A DNA stretch of 64,000 nt from Caulobacter sp. (GTDB lineage Bacteria; Pseudomonadota; Alphaproteobacteria; Caulobacterales; Caulobacteraceae). Positions 1 through 9,043 of this stretch are shown piece by piece. The DNA is taken from positions 186,001 to 250,000 of the forward strand of contig JAIOXZ010000001.1 in the NCBI GenBank assembly GCA_021741355.1. Direction: 5' to 3'. Position 1 is the stretch's first letter, and each line of letters starts with the position of its first letter. The notes beneath the pieces are model-generated. The model ran no database searches. It was not told where the DNA came from and saw nothing but the letters and a program-made list of their open reading frames with translations. The translations under genes were made by a program, and so were the position numbers.

Positions 1-881
1 AGCAGATCGCCGAGATCGGCCTGATGCGCGAGGCCGGCTGCGTCTATGTCACCGACGTCGACCACGCCGTGGTCGACAGCCGCGTCCTGCGCCGGGTGAT
101 GGCCTATGCGAAGACCTTCGACATGGCCGTCGCCCATCGCCCGGTCGATCCCTGGCTGACAAAGGGCGCGGCGGCGACCGAAGGCGAGTTCGCCGGCCGC
201 CTCGGTCTGCCTTCAGGCCCGGTGATGGCCGAGCGGATCGGGCTGGAGCGCGATCTGGCGCTGGCCGAACTGACCGGCGCCCACCTGCTGGTCGACCAGA
301 TCACCAGCGCCGGCGCGCTGGAGGCGCTTGCCCGGGCCAGGGCGCGCGGCGTGAAGGTCACCGCCACCGCGTCGATCAACCACCTGAGCTTCAACGAACT
401 GGACATCGGCGACTACCGCACCTTCGCCAAGCTGGTCCCGCCCTTGCGCAGCGAGGACGACCGCCAGGCGCTGATCGAGGCGCTGGCGTCGGGACTGGTC
501 GATATCGTCGTCTCCGCGCACACGCCCGCCCCGGCGGAGGACAAGCACCTGCCGTTTGACGAGGCCGCGCCGGGCGGCGTCGGGCTGGAGACCCTGCTGC
601 CGGCCCTGCTGGCGCTTTATCATGACGGCCGCGCGCCGCTGCTGGACCTGATCCGCGCCGTGACCCTGGCCCCTGCCCGGTTCCTGGGCCTCAGCAGCGG
701 TCGTCTGACGCCCGGCGCGCCGGCCGACCTCGTGCTCTGCGACCTCGGCGCTCCCGTGATCATCGACGCCGACCGCCTGGCGTCGAAGTCCAAGAACTCG
801 CCCTTTGACGGCAGGCGGCTGCAGGGGCAGGTGCTGCGGACCGTGGTGGCGGGGAAGACGGTCTTTCGGGCGGCGGAGTAG
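1..881 (+). CDS. pyrC: Dihydroorotase-like protein (PyrC family), 5' end outside window
   Basis: This is the C-terminal 292 residues of a class I dihydroorotase-like protein; the frame is open to the left edge, so the N-terminal HxH metal motif is not visible. Family features seen are the 'PPLRSEDDRQALIEAL' stretch, 'GLETLLPALL' and the C-terminal 'SKSKNSPFDG' segment. However, the metal/catalytic Asp of the usual 'TDHAPH' motif is Ala here ('SAHTPA'), and the His of 'HVST' is Gln ('DQITS'). Active enzymes close dihydroorotate in pyrimidine synthesis; this copy looks non-catalytic, like the PyrC' proteins that partner aspartate transcarbamoylase. The partner pyrB would be expected just upstream, outside the window. 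plsY follows in the same direction after a repeat-filled gap. Family assignment is firm; activity is doubtful. Confidence 0.85.
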   Translation, partial: QIAEIGLMREAGCVYVTDVDHAVVDSRVLRRVMAYAKTFDMAVAHRPVDPWLTKGAAATEGEFAGRLGLPSGPVMAERIGLERDLALAELTGAHLLVDQITSAGALEALARARARGVKVTATASINHLSFNELDIGDYRTFAKLVPPLRSEDDRQALIEALASGLVDIVVSAHTPAPAEDKHLPFDEAAPGGVGLETLLPALLALYHDGRAPLLDLIRAVTLAPARFLGLSSGRLTPGAPADLVLCDLGAPVIIDADRLASKSKNSPFDGRRLQGQVLRTVVAGKTVFRAAE

Positions 882-892
882 TAGCTCGGCCG

Positions 893-1058
893 CTCCTCCC
901 CGCATCGCGGGGAGGGGGACCATGCGGAGCATGGTGGAGGGGTCAGCGCCAGCCTATCCGGAGAAGTCCGAATTCAGGACGGGGCCGCTCGCGTTCGCGC
1001 AGCCCCCTCCACCGCCGTCCCGGCGGTCCCCCTCCCCCTCGCTTCGCTCCGGGGAGGA
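893..1058. repeat. Paired inverted palindromic repeat between pyrC and plsY
   Basis: Two imperfect copies of one unit face each other. Each begins TCCTCCCCG, has a variable mini-hairpin, then GGGAGGGGGACC, another mini-hairpin and GGTGGAGGGG; the second copy is the reverse complement. This is the architecture of REP/BIME-type intergenic elements. The 882-1133 gap holds little else, apart from the plsY ribosome site. Confidence 0.75.
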
Positions 1059-1133
1059 TTGCGAGAAACCGGCGACGCGCGTTAGCGTCAAACCACAAGA
1101 CAACAACAACCATACCGTGTATTGGGGGCGACT

Positions 1134-1784
1134 ATGGAATCTTTGGCGAGCGCAGTCTGGCTGACCATCGGCCTGGTCGCGGCGGGGGGCTACCTCCTCG
1201 GCTCGATCCCGTTCGGCCTGATCGCCACCCGCCTCGGCGGCGCCGGCGACATTCGCAAGATCGGCTCGGGCAACATCGGCGCGACCAACGTCCTGCGGTC
1301 AGGCCGCAAGGATCTCGCGGCCATCACCCTGATCGGCGACGCCGGCAAGGGCGCGCTGGCGGTGCTGCTGGCCCATCTGCTGACCAACGGCAACCCGGCC
1401 ATGGTGGCGCTGGCAGGCGGCAGCGCCTTCGTCGGCCACCTGTTCCCGGTCTGGCTGAAGTTCAACGGCGGCAAAGGGGTCGCGACCTTCTACGGCGTCC
1501 TGCTGTCGGCCGCCTTTCCGGTCGGGGCGCTGGCGGGCCTGACCTGGATCGCCATGGCCTTCCTGTTCCGGATGTCGTCGCTGGCGGCCCTCACCGCAGC
1601 GGCGCTGGCGCCCCTGTTCGCCTTCGCGGTGGACGCGCCCCGGCCGATCGTCGTGCTGGCCGCCGTCATGGCGGTGCTCATCTTCATCCGCCACCACGAA
1701 AACATCCGCCGCCTGCTCAAGGGCGAGGAGCCGAAGATCGGCGCGAAGAAGGCGGAGGCCGCACCCCCGCTTCCTGACGCGTGA
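1134..1784 (+). CDS. plsY: Glycerol-3-phosphate acyltransferase PlsY
   Basis: PlsY is an integral inner-membrane enzyme that moves the acyl group from acyl-phosphate to glycerol-3-phosphate, the first step of phospholipid synthesis. The 216-residue protein has the family's three loops: 'GSIPFGLIATR' near residue 20, 'GSGNIGATNVLR' near 45 with the following 'GDAGKG', and 'GHLFPVWLKFNGGKGVAT' near 105, separated by hydrophobic helices. I chose the ATG at 1134, preceded by a G-rich ribosome site, over an in-frame TTG at 1122. The stop overlaps the GTG start of dprA by four bases (GTGA), so the two are translationally coupled. Confidence 0.95.
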   Translation: MESLASAVWLTIGLVAAGGYLLGSIPFGLIATRLGGAGDIRKIGSGNIGATNVLRSGRKDLAAITLIGDAGKGALAVLLAHLLTNGNPAMVALAGGSAFVGHLFPVWLKFNGGKGVATFYGVLLSAAFPVGALAGLTWIAMAFLFRMSSLAALTAAALAPLFAFAVDAPRPIVVLAAVMAVLIFIRHHENIRRLLKGEEPKIGAKKAEAAPPLPDA

Positions 1785-2866
1785 CGGCGGGGCCGCTGTC
1801 CGACGTCGAACGGGTCGCCTGGCTGCGTCTGGCCAGAACCCCGAACGTCGGACCGGTGGCCTTTGAACATCTGCTGCAGCGTTGCGGCTCGGCCTCGGCC
1901 GCCGTGGGCGCCCTGCCCGACCTGGCCCGGCGGTCCGTGGACATTCCCACCCGGGCCGAAGCCGAGCGCGAGCTTGAGGCCGGCGACCGGCTGGGCGCCC
2001 GCCTGATCTGCGGCGCCGACCCCGCCTTCCCGCCCCTGCTGGCCGCGCTCGATCCGCCGCCGCCGCTGATCTGGGTGCTCGGCGACGCCGAGATGCTGAC
2101 CCGGCAGGCGGTCGCCATCGTCGGCGCCCGCGTCGCCTCCGCCGGAGGCCAGCGGTTCGCGCGAACACTCGCCGCTGAACTCGGTCAGGCGGCGAAGATG
2201 ATCGTGTCCGGCCTGGCGCGCGGCATCGACGGCGCGGCGCATGAGGGCTCGCTGCCGACCGGCACGGTGGCCGTGCTGGGTGGCGGGGTCGGCGATATCT
2301 ACCCGCCGGAGCATGCCGACCTGCATGCCCGGATCGCCGCGGCCGGGGCGGTGATATCGGAGAGCCCGCCCGATCATCGTGCGCAGGCCCGCGACTTTCC
2401 CCGCCGCAACCGGCTGATCAGCGGTCTGTCGCTGGCCGTCGTGGTCGTGGAGGCCGAGCTGAAGTCCGGATCCCTGATCACCGCGCGGCTGGCCGCCGAG
2501 CAGGGGCGCGAGGTGCTGGCCGTGCCGGGCTCGCCGCTGGACCCGAGGGCCCGAGGGACCAACGACCTGCTGCGTCAGGGGGCCACCGTCTGCGAGGGCG
2601 CCGACGACGTGTTGCGGACGCTGGAGGGCCTGGGCGGCCTGCGGGAACGGGAGCGCAGGCGTTGGTCCGCTCCCGCCGCCCCGCCGCCGGACGGCCTTCG
2701 CGAGCGGGTCGAGGGGCTGCTGTCGCCCACCCCGGTCACGATCGACGAACTGGTGCGCGCCGCCGCCGCCCCGGCCCCCGCGGTGTTCGCCGCGCTGGTG
2801 GAGCTGTCGCTGGCCGGCCTGGCCGAGTTTGGACCGGGCGGAACGGTGGCCCGGGGCGAGCCCTAA
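1781..2866 (+). CDS. dprA: DNA processing protein DprA
   Basis: DprA (Smf) is a cytoplasmic protein that binds incoming single-stranded DNA and loads RecA during natural transformation. The 361-residue protein has an N-terminal helical region, then the Rossmann-like DprA core starting near residue 105 ('AIVGARVASAGG'), with 'SGLARGIDGAAHEGSL' and 'FPRRNRLISGLS', and a short C-terminal winged-helix-like tail after about residue 305. The start is GTG at 1781, inside the plsY stop. dprA followed by topA is a common alphaproteobacterial order. Competence itself cannot be inferred from this gene alone, because dprA is nearly universal. Confidence 0.95.
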   Translation: MTAGPLSDVERVAWLRLARTPNVGPVAFEHLLQRCGSASAAVGALPDLARRSVDIPTRAEAERELEAGDRLGARLICGADPAFPPLLAALDPPPPLIWVLGDAEMLTRQAVAIVGARVASAGGQRFARTLAAELGQAAKMIVSGLARGIDGAAHEGSLPTGTVAVLGGGVGDIYPPEHADLHARIAAAGAVISESPPDHRAQARDFPRRNRLISGLSLAVVVVEAELKSGSLITARLAAEQGREVLAVPGSPLDPRARGTNDLLRQGATVCEGADDVLRTLEGLGGLRERERRRWSAPAAPPPDGLRERVEGLLSPTPVTIDELVRAAAAPAPAVFAALVELSLAGLAEFGPGGTVARGEP

Positions 2867-3194
2867 CCCTCGCCCCGGCGCAGCAGGATCGGTGCGTCGG
2901 GCGAACGGGTTGGTCGGGTCAGTCTTGCGGGGTGGCTACATGCTGCTTTCCGCACGGCGAGATGATTCAGATCGAACCTGATTGCACGCTCAAGGGCCAG
3001 ACGCGAACGCCCGCGAGCGTCTCTGTTTGGCGTCTCAGTTGGCTTCTTCTATGGCCGGAGCGGCGCAAGAGGGCGACATCGTGGTGCGGAATCCTTTGAC
3101 TTCCACGCCCTGCGTTGACATTGCCCCTGCCCCGCGCCCACTTTCCGCGCTCGCTTCAAGGGCGAACCTCCCGCTCCTCCGTCATTGAGACCGC
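2867..3194. other. 328-bp dprA-topA intergenic region
   Basis: No convincing gene is present. There are two GANTC sites (2964-2968 and 3089-3093) and two TTGAC-type -35-like hexamers (about 3096 and 3116) ahead of topA, but no good -10 match. It probably holds the topA promoter; I see no terminator hairpin with a T-run after dprA. Confidence 0.5.
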
Positions 3195-5849
3195 ATGCAC
3201 GTCGTCGTCGTCGAGAGTCCGGCCAAGGCCAAGACCATCAACAAGTACCTCGGGCCGGACTACAAGGTTCTCGCCTCGTACGGCCACGTGCGCGACCTGC
3301 CGTCGAAGGACGGGTCGGTGAAGCCGGACGACGATTTCTCGATGAGCTGGGAAGTCGACGCCAAGTCGGCCAAGCGCCTGAGCGACATCGCCGACGCCCT
3401 GAAGGGCGCCGACACCCTGTTCCTGGCCACCGACCCCGACCGCGAGGGCGAGGCCATCAGCTGGCACCTGCTCGAGGTGCTCAGCAAGAAGAAGGCGCTC
3501 AAGGACGTCACCGTCCGCCGGGCCACCTTCAACGCCATCACCAAGACCGCCGTGCTGGAGGCCATCGCCAACCCGCGCGAGATCGACATGGAGCTGGTCG
3601 AGGCCTATCTGGCCCGCCGCGCCCTGGACTATCTGGTCGGCTTCACCCTCTCGCCCGTGCTCTGGCGCAAGCTGCCGGGCTCGCGCTCGGCCGGTCGGGT
3701 CCAGTCGGTCGCGCTGCGGCTGATCGTCGACCGCGAACTGGAGATCGAGCGCTTCCGGACCCAGGAATACTGGACCGTCGAGGCTGACGTCTCGGCCGGC
3801 GCCGAGCCCTTCCTGGCCCGGCTGGTCAAGCATGAGGGCAAGAAGCTCTCGAAGTTCGACCTCAATACCGAAGCCCTGGCCGGCGGAGCCCGCGCGGCGG
3901 TGCAGGCCTGCAGCTTCAAGGTCGCCTCGGTCGAGAAAAAGCCGGCCCGGCGCACGCCGCCGCCGCCCTTCACCACCTCGACCCTGCAGCAGGAAGCCTC
4001 GCGCAAGCTGGGCTTCTCGGCCCAGCGGACCATGCAGGCGGCGCAGAAGCTCTATGAAGGCGTCGACATCGGCGGCGAGACTACCGGCCTGATCACCTAC
4101 ATGCGGACCGACGGCGTCCAGTCGGCCCCCGAGGCGCTCGACGAAGCCCGCCGGGTCATCGGCGGCCTCTACGGCAAGGATTACGTTCCGGAGTCCCCGC
4201 GCCTCTACAAGACCAAGGCCAAGAACACCCAGGAAGCCCACGAGGCGATCCGGCCGACCTCGCTTGAGCGCAATCCGGGCAAGCTCAAGCTCGAAAGCGA
4301 CATGGGCCGGCTCTACGAGCTGATCTGGAAGCGGATGATCGCCTCGCAGATGGAAGCCGCGCGGATCGAGCGCACCGCCGTCGAGCTGGAAGGCAGCGAC
4401 GGCCAGACCGCCCTGCGCGCCACCGGCCAGGTGGTGCAGTTCCCCGGCTACCTCGCGGTCTACGAGGAAGGCCGCGACGATCCCGACCAGACCGCGCCGG
4501 CCGCGGGCGAGGACGCCGACTTCGCCGGCAAGCTGCCGGTGATCAACGAGGGCGCCGACGCCCGGGTGATCGCCGCGCGCGCCGACCAGCACTTCACCGA
4601 ACCGCCCCCGCGCTTCTCCGAAGCCAGCCTGGTCAAGCGGATGGAAGAGCTCGGCATCGGCCGGCCCTCGACCTACGCCTCGATCCTGACCGTGCTGCGC
4701 GACCGCGCCTACGTCCGGATGGACAAGAACCGCTTCATTCCCGAGGACAAGGGCCGGCTGGTCACGGCCTTCCTCGAGGAGTTCTTCAAGCGCTACGTGG
4801 AATACGATTTCACCGCTGCGCTGGAAGAGAAGCTCGACCTGGTCTCCGACGGCAAGCTGGACTGGAAGCAGTTCCTCCGCGACTTCTGGAAGGACTTCCA
4901 CGCGGCCGTCGGCGAGATCGCCGAGCTGCGGGTGACCAACGTGCTGGACGCCCTGAACGTGGCGCTCGGCCCGCACATCTTCCCGGCCAAGGAAGACGGT
5001 TCCGATCCGCGCCTCTGCCCGACCTGCAACGTCGGCCAGCTGAGCCTCAAGACCGGCAAGTTCGGCGCCTTCATCGGCTGCTCGAACTATCCCGAGTGCC
5101 GCTTCACCCGCCCGATCGCCCAGCCTGACGGCGACGGCGAGGCCGCCGAGGGCGATCGCGAACTGGGCATCAATCCGAAGACCAGCCAGGCTGTCTGGCT
5201 GAAGAACGGCCGCTTCGGCCACTACGTCGAGGAGACGCCGGCCGAGGGCGACAAGCCCAAGCGCTCGAGCCTGCCCAAGGGCTGGCCGCCGGCGTCCATG
5301 GACATCGACAAGGCCTTGCGCCTGCTCGACCTCCCGCGCGAGGTCGGCAAGCATCCCGAGGACGGGAAGGTGATCGTCGCCGGGATCGGCCGCTACGGCC
5401 CGTTCGTGCTGCACGAGGGGACCTACGCCAACCTGGAGAGCGCCGACGAGGTGTTCGACGTCGGCCTCAACCGCGCCGTCGCCGTGCTCGCCGAGAAGCG
5501 CGCGGGCGGCAAGGGCGGCCGCACCGCCGCCGCGGCGCTTAAGGAGCTGGGTGCCCACCCCGAGGACGGCCAGGCGATCAAGATCCTCAACGGCCGCTTC
5601 GGTCCCTACATCAAGCACGGCGCGACCAACGCCAACGTGCCCCGTGGCCGCGATCCGCTCGAAATCACCCTTGAGGAAGCCATCGGCCTGATCGCCGAGC
5701 GCGTCGCCAAGGGTGGCGGCAAAAAGCCGGTGAAGGCGAAGAAGGCCGCGGCGCCGAAGAAGGCCCCCACGCTAACGGCCAATACGGTGAAGGCGAAAAA
5801 GAAGGCGCCGGCCAAGAAGAAGCCGGCGGCGAAGGCGAAGGCCGAATAG
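3195..5849 (+). CDS. topA: DNA topoisomerase I
   Basis: Type IA topoisomerase that relaxes negative supercoils through a 5'-phosphotyrosine intermediate. The 884-residue protein starts with the Toprim domain ('VVVESPAKAKTINKYLG', acidic 'TDPDREGEA' near residue 80), contains the active-site region 'GLITYMRTDGVQS' near residue 300 and the 'GIGRPSTYASI' motif near 490. A four-Cys zinc ribbon (CPTC...CSNYPEC) follows near residue 615, then repeated topoisomerase C-terminal modules, each with 'GRFG' or 'GRYGP'. The tail is a Lys/Ala/Pro-rich basic extension typical of alphaproteobacterial TopA. Length and motif order are normal. Confidence 0.97.
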   Translation: MHVVVVESPAKAKTINKYLGPDYKVLASYGHVRDLPSKDGSVKPDDDFSMSWEVDAKSAKRLSDIADALKGADTLFLATDPDREGEAISWHLLEVLSKKKALKDVTVRRATFNAITKTAVLEAIANPREIDMELVEAYLARRALDYLVGFTLSPVLWRKLPGSRSAGRVQSVALRLIVDRELEIERFRTQEYWTVEADVSAGAEPFLARLVKHEGKKLSKFDLNTEALAGGARAAVQACSFKVASVEKKPARRTPPPPFTTSTLQQEASRKLGFSAQRTMQAAQKLYEGVDIGGETTGLITYMRTDGVQSAPEALDEARRVIGGLYGKDYVPESPRLYKTKAKNTQEAHEAIRPTSLERNPGKLKLESDMGRLYELIWKRMIASQMEAARIERTAVELEGSDGQTALRATGQVVQFPGYLAVYEEGRDDPDQTAPAAGEDADFAGKLPVINEGADARVIAARADQHFTEPPPRFSEASLVKRMEELGIGRPSTYASILTVLRDRAYVRMDKNRFIPEDKGRLVTAFLEEFFKRYVEYDFTAALEEKLDLVSDGKLDWKQFLRDFWKDFHAAVGEIAELRVTNVLDALNVALGPHIFPAKEDGSDPRLCPTCNVGQLSLKTGKFGAFIGCSNYPECRFTRPIAQPDGDGEAAEGDRELGINPKTSQAVWLKNGRFGHYVEETPAEGDKPKRSSLPKGWPPASMDIDKALRLLDLPREVGKHPEDGKVIVAGIGRYGPFVLHEGTYANLESADEVFDVGLNRAVAVLAEKRAGGKGGRTAAAALKELGAHPEDGQAIKILNGRFGPYIKHGATNANVPRGRDPLEITLEEAIGLIAERVAKGGGKKPVKAKKAAAPKKAPTLTANTVKAKKKAPAKKKPAAKAKAE

Positions 5850-5851
5850 TC

Positions 5852-6011
5852 CCCTTCTCCCCTTGCGGGAGAAGGTGGCCCGCGAAGCGGGTCGGATGAG
5901 GGGTTGATGACCGCGTCAGCCTCGAAAGCCGAAATCTCGGCCGGCGCAGTCCGGGAGCCCCCTCATCCGTCAGGCTTCGCCTGACACCTTCTCCCGCAAG
6001 GGGAGAAGGAT
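5852..6011. repeat. Inverted palindromic repeat between topA and rnr
   Basis: Two copies of a unit beginning CCTTCTCCCCTTGCGGGAG and continuing AAGGTG, a small variable hairpin and CGGATGAGGGG are arranged head to head. The stem sequence of the internal hairpin differs between copies but remains self-complementary, which suggests selection on structure. Related units occur at 40016-40153 and 59971-60105. Confidence 0.8.
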
Positions 6012-6051
6012 TGTTAGGTGCGCTCTCCGCTCCCGCGCGTTATCCCAGCAC

Positions 6052-8352
6052 ATGGCCAAGCCTCCTCCGCCCAAACCGCCGAAGACCCAGCGCCCGCCGC
6101 CGGGACTGCCGGACCGTGACACCCTGATCAAATACCTGCGTACCGCCGGAGAGCAGGACAAGGGCGACATCGCCCGGGCCTTCGGACTCAAGGGCGAGGG
6201 CCGCCGCGCCCTGCGCGACATGCTGCGCAAGCTGGAAGACGAGGGCGCGCTGGGCAAGCGCGGCCGCAAGGGCTTCGCCGAGGCCGGCGCCCTGCCCCCC
6301 GTGGGCGTCGCCGACGTGGTCGAGCGCGACCCCGACGGCGAGCTCTATGTCCGGCTGGTCAAGGCTGGCGAGGACGCGCCCCTGGCCCGATTGGCCCCCG
6401 CGCGCGGCGAGGCCGTCATCGGCGCGCCCGGCATGGGCGACCGGGTGCTGGTCCACTTCGACCGGCTCGAAACCGGTGAATACGAAGCCCGGTTGATCAA
6501 GAAGCTCGGCCAGAGCGCCCACCGCATCCTGGGCGTGATCCGCAAGTCCAACCGCGAGATCCGGGTCGAGCCTGTGGATCGCAAGTCCAAGGAAAGCCTC
6601 GTTCTGGCCTATGCCGACGGCGAGAAGGTCAAGGACGGCGATCTGGTGCTGGCCACCGTCGGCGCCCAGGCCCAACGCTACGGTCCCAAGCACGGCAAGC
6701 TGGTTGAGGTGGTGGGCCGCGAGGACGAACCGCGCGCCGCCTCGCTGATCGCGATCCACAGCCACGGCATTCCCACCGGCTTCAGCCCTGAGGCCGAAGC
6801 CGAGGCCGAGGCGGCCCAGCCGCCGACCCTGCAGGGCCGCGAGGACCTGCGCGACCTGCCGTTCATTACCATCGACCCGGCCGACGCCCGCGACCACGAC
6901 GACGCCGTCTTCGCCCATCCCGATCCCGAGGCGAAGAACGTCGGTGGCTGGATCGTCTGGGTGGCCATCGCCGACGTCGCCGCCTACGTGCGGCCCGGCA
7001 CGGCGCTGGACGTGGTCGCCCGCGACAAGTCCAACAGCGTCTACTTCCCCGACCGCGTCGAGGCGATGCTGCCGGAGGTGCTGAGCAACGGCCTGTGCAG
7101 CCTGCGCGAAGGCGAGAACCGCGCGACGATGGCCGTGCGGATGGTGTTCAACAAGGACGGTCGCAAGGTCAGCCACCGCTTCGTGCGCGGCCTGATGCGC
7201 TCGGCGGCCAAGCTCTCCTACGAGCAGGCCCAGATGGCCATCGATGGCAACCCCGACGACAAGACCGGGACCATCGTCGAGGGCATCCTGCGCCCGCTGT
7301 GGGCCGCCTATCACTGCATGCTCAAGGGCCGCCTCTCGCGCTCGCCGCTGGGCATCGAGAGCGACGAACGGCGGATCATCATCTCGCCCGAGGGCGAGGT
7401 CGCCTCGATCACCAAGCGCGCCTCTCTGGAAGCGCACCGGCTGATCGAGGAGATGATGGTCCAGGCCAACGTCTGCGCCGCCGAGACGCTGGAGCAAAAG
7501 AAGACGCCGCTGATCTACCGCATCCACGACACGCCATCGCCGGAGAAGATGATGGCGCTGACCGACTTCCTGGCGACGCTGGAGATCCCCTGGGCCAAGG
7601 GCGAGGCGCCGCGCACCGACCGGTTCAACAAGCTGCTGGCCGAGACCCGCGAGGGGCCGCACGCCGACATCGTCAACGAGGTGGTCCTGCGCACCCAGAT
7701 GCAGGCCCAGTACAACCCGGACAACATCGGACACTTCGGCCTGAACCATCAGCGCTACGCCCACTTCACCAGCCCGATCCGGCGCTATGCCGACCTGGTG
7801 GTGCACCGCGGGCTGATCCGGGCGCTGGGCCTGGGAACCGACGGCCTGACCGACCAGGACGTCAAGCAGATGAAGGACACCGCCGAGCGGATCACCTTCG
7901 CCGAGCGCCGCGCCATGGCCGCCGAACGGGACGCCACCGACCGCTATATCGCCGCCTTCCTGGCGGACCAGGTCGGCAGCGACTTCCACGGCCGGATCAC
8001 CGGCGTAACGCGGTTCGGCCTGTTCATCCGCCTGACCGACACCGGCGCGGACGGCCTGATCCCGGTCTCTTCGCTGGGCGACGAGTTCTTCGTCCACGAC
8101 GACCGAACCCATGCCCTCGTCGGCGAGCGCACCGGCGCCCGCTGGCCGCTGGGCATGCCGGTGGAGGTGCGCCTGCGCGAGGCGACGCCGGTGACCGGCG
8201 GGCTGCTGTTCTCGATGCTCAGCGAACCAATGCCGGCGGACCCGAACGCGCCCCGCCTGCGCCTCGGCATCCGCCGAAAGATGGACCCGGGCAGAGGCGG
8301 CCCCAAGCGCGGCGGGCCGCCCAAGGGCGTGCGGAAGGGGAAGCGGCGGTAA
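6052..8352 (+). CDS. rnr: Ribonuclease R
   Basis: RNase R is a processive 3'-5' exoribonuclease of the RNB (RNase II) family that degrades structured RNA. The 766-residue protein has an N-terminal helix-turn-helix-like region, cold-shock domains, the RNB catalytic core starting near residue 270 with 'ITIDPADARDHDDAV' carrying the metal-binding aspartates, the conserved 'YAHFTSPIRRYADLVVHR' near 565, an S1 domain near 650, and a basic Gly/Lys/Arg tail. It starts with ATG at 6052 right after the repeat element. The topA-rnr order matches other alphaproteobacteria. Confidence 0.96.
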   Translation: MAKPPPPKPPKTQRPPPGLPDRDTLIKYLRTAGEQDKGDIARAFGLKGEGRRALRDMLRKLEDEGALGKRGRKGFAEAGALPPVGVADVVERDPDGELYVRLVKAGEDAPLARLAPARGEAVIGAPGMGDRVLVHFDRLETGEYEARLIKKLGQSAHRILGVIRKSNREIRVEPVDRKSKESLVLAYADGEKVKDGDLVLATVGAQAQRYGPKHGKLVEVVGREDEPRAASLIAIHSHGIPTGFSPEAEAEAEAAQPPTLQGREDLRDLPFITIDPADARDHDDAVFAHPDPEAKNVGGWIVWVAIADVAAYVRPGTALDVVARDKSNSVYFPDRVEAMLPEVLSNGLCSLREGENRATMAVRMVFNKDGRKVSHRFVRGLMRSAAKLSYEQAQMAIDGNPDDKTGTIVEGILRPLWAAYHCMLKGRLSRSPLGIESDERRIIISPEGEVASITKRASLEAHRLIEEMMVQANVCAAETLEQKKTPLIYRIHDTPSPEKMMALTDFLATLEIPWAKGEAPRTDRFNKLLAETREGPHADIVNEVVLRTQMQAQYNPDNIGHFGLNHQRYAHFTSPIRRYADLVVHRGLIRALGLGTDGLTDQDVKQMKDTAERITFAERRAMAAERDATDRYIAAFLADQVGSDFHGRITGVTRFGLFIRLTDTGADGLIPVSSLGDEFFVHDDRTHALVGERTGARWPLGMPVEVRLREATPVTGGLLFSMLSEPMPADPNAPRLRLGIRRKMDPGRGGPKRGGPPKGVRKGKRR

Positions 8353-8424
8353 GCGATGCCACTTGCCGAAAAACTGTGGCCCGCCCAATCAATACCGGTT
8401 AGGTTGTGTTCGGGAGATTTCTCG

Positions 8425-8613
8425 ATGGCCAAGCACTTCACGGTGGATCGCGCGTCGCCAGGAGTTGCCGGCAGCAGCGTATTTCGAAACGTTCGGAGTG
8501 GCGCCTGGATGACGACAGTCATGTCAAAGAGCACCTACGACAAGGCGTCAGAGCGGGCGAACACGGCGCTTGAACGCGCGATCAGTCACCCGCCGACCAC
8601 TCCGGAACGATGA
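8425..8613 (+). CDS. Small hypothetical protein (62 aa)
   Basis: I do not recognise this protein. The ATG at 8425 has a GGGAGA ribosome site seven bases upstream, and the stop codon overlaps the next gene's start by four bases (ATGA), which is good evidence for real, coupled translation. The product is small, polar and Ser/Thr/Arg-rich, with no signal peptide or membrane segment; the C-terminal half ('STYDKASERANTALERAI') could form an amphipathic helix. It opens a three-gene cluster that looks less GC-rich than the flanking rnr. A later ATG at 8509 is possible but has no better ribosome site. Confidence 0.5.
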   Translation: MAKHFTVDRASPGVAGSSVFRNVRSGAWMTTVMSKSTYDKASERANTALERAISHPPTTPER

Positions 8614-9038
8614 CGTACAACACGATGTACGAGCGCCTTGTCGACCAGAGTGGCAACAAGGTGCAGGGCTTCATCGCGTACGGTCTCTACAAGACGGCCA
8701 AACGGGAATGGGTCCGCAAGTTCGAGGCGGATCACGGCCGCCCACCAAGAGCAACGGAAGTCACCGCTTACGTTTCAGCTTACACCCCGCAAACCGTCGA
8801 TGCCTTCGAAGCCCAGGCGAGAGGCGTATTGACCCAGTTCGCCGTCGGCATTGTCGCCGACGCCCGGCCCGAAATTGTGGAAGGAACCCTGAGGGGCGCC
8901 TTCTGGAAGAACGTCTTCCAGGCCATTGCGGCCAATGCGATCTACACGGTGGCTCTACTCGTGCTCGCCATCGTTCTCGCGGCTGCCGGCATCGATTTGC
9001 TTGGCGTCTTCGAGACCTTGCATAGTCCGGCGGGTTAG
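8610..9038 (+). CDS. Hypothetical protein with C-terminal membrane anchor
   Basis: A 142-residue protein of unknown function. The first 105 residues are soluble and mixed-charge, with an N-terminal segment 'GFIAYGLYKTAKREWV' and an Arg/Pro-containing stretch 'EADHGRPPRATEV'. The last 30 residues contain one strong hydrophobic helix ('ALLVLAIVLAAAGIDLLGVF'), so it is probably tail-anchored in the inner membrane. It overlaps the preceding 62-codon gene by four bases and lies five bases before the uracil-glycosylase-like gene, so the three probably form one operon. Confidence 0.65.
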   Translation: MTYNTMYERLVDQSGNKVQGFIAYGLYKTAKREWVRKFEADHGRPPRATEVTAYVSAYTPQTVDAFEAQARGVLTQFAVGIVADARPEIVEGTLRGAFWKNVFQAIAANAIYTVALLVLAIVLAAAGIDLLGVFETLHSPAG

Positions 9039-9043
9039 CGCGG

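Noticed and set aside
2982-3188. Small open frames between dprA and topA
   Set aside because: No ribosome site, no recognisable protein, and two competing frames overlap; promoter and leader DNA is more likely.
3156-5618. Very long open frame antisense to topA (about 820 codons); similar long frames antisense to rnr and mgtE
   Set aside because: In GC-rich DNA with strong third-position bias, the opposite strand rarely has stops. The translations are compositionally odd (Val/Gly/Leu/Arg/Asp-rich) and match no family, while topA, rnr and mgtE are unambiguous.
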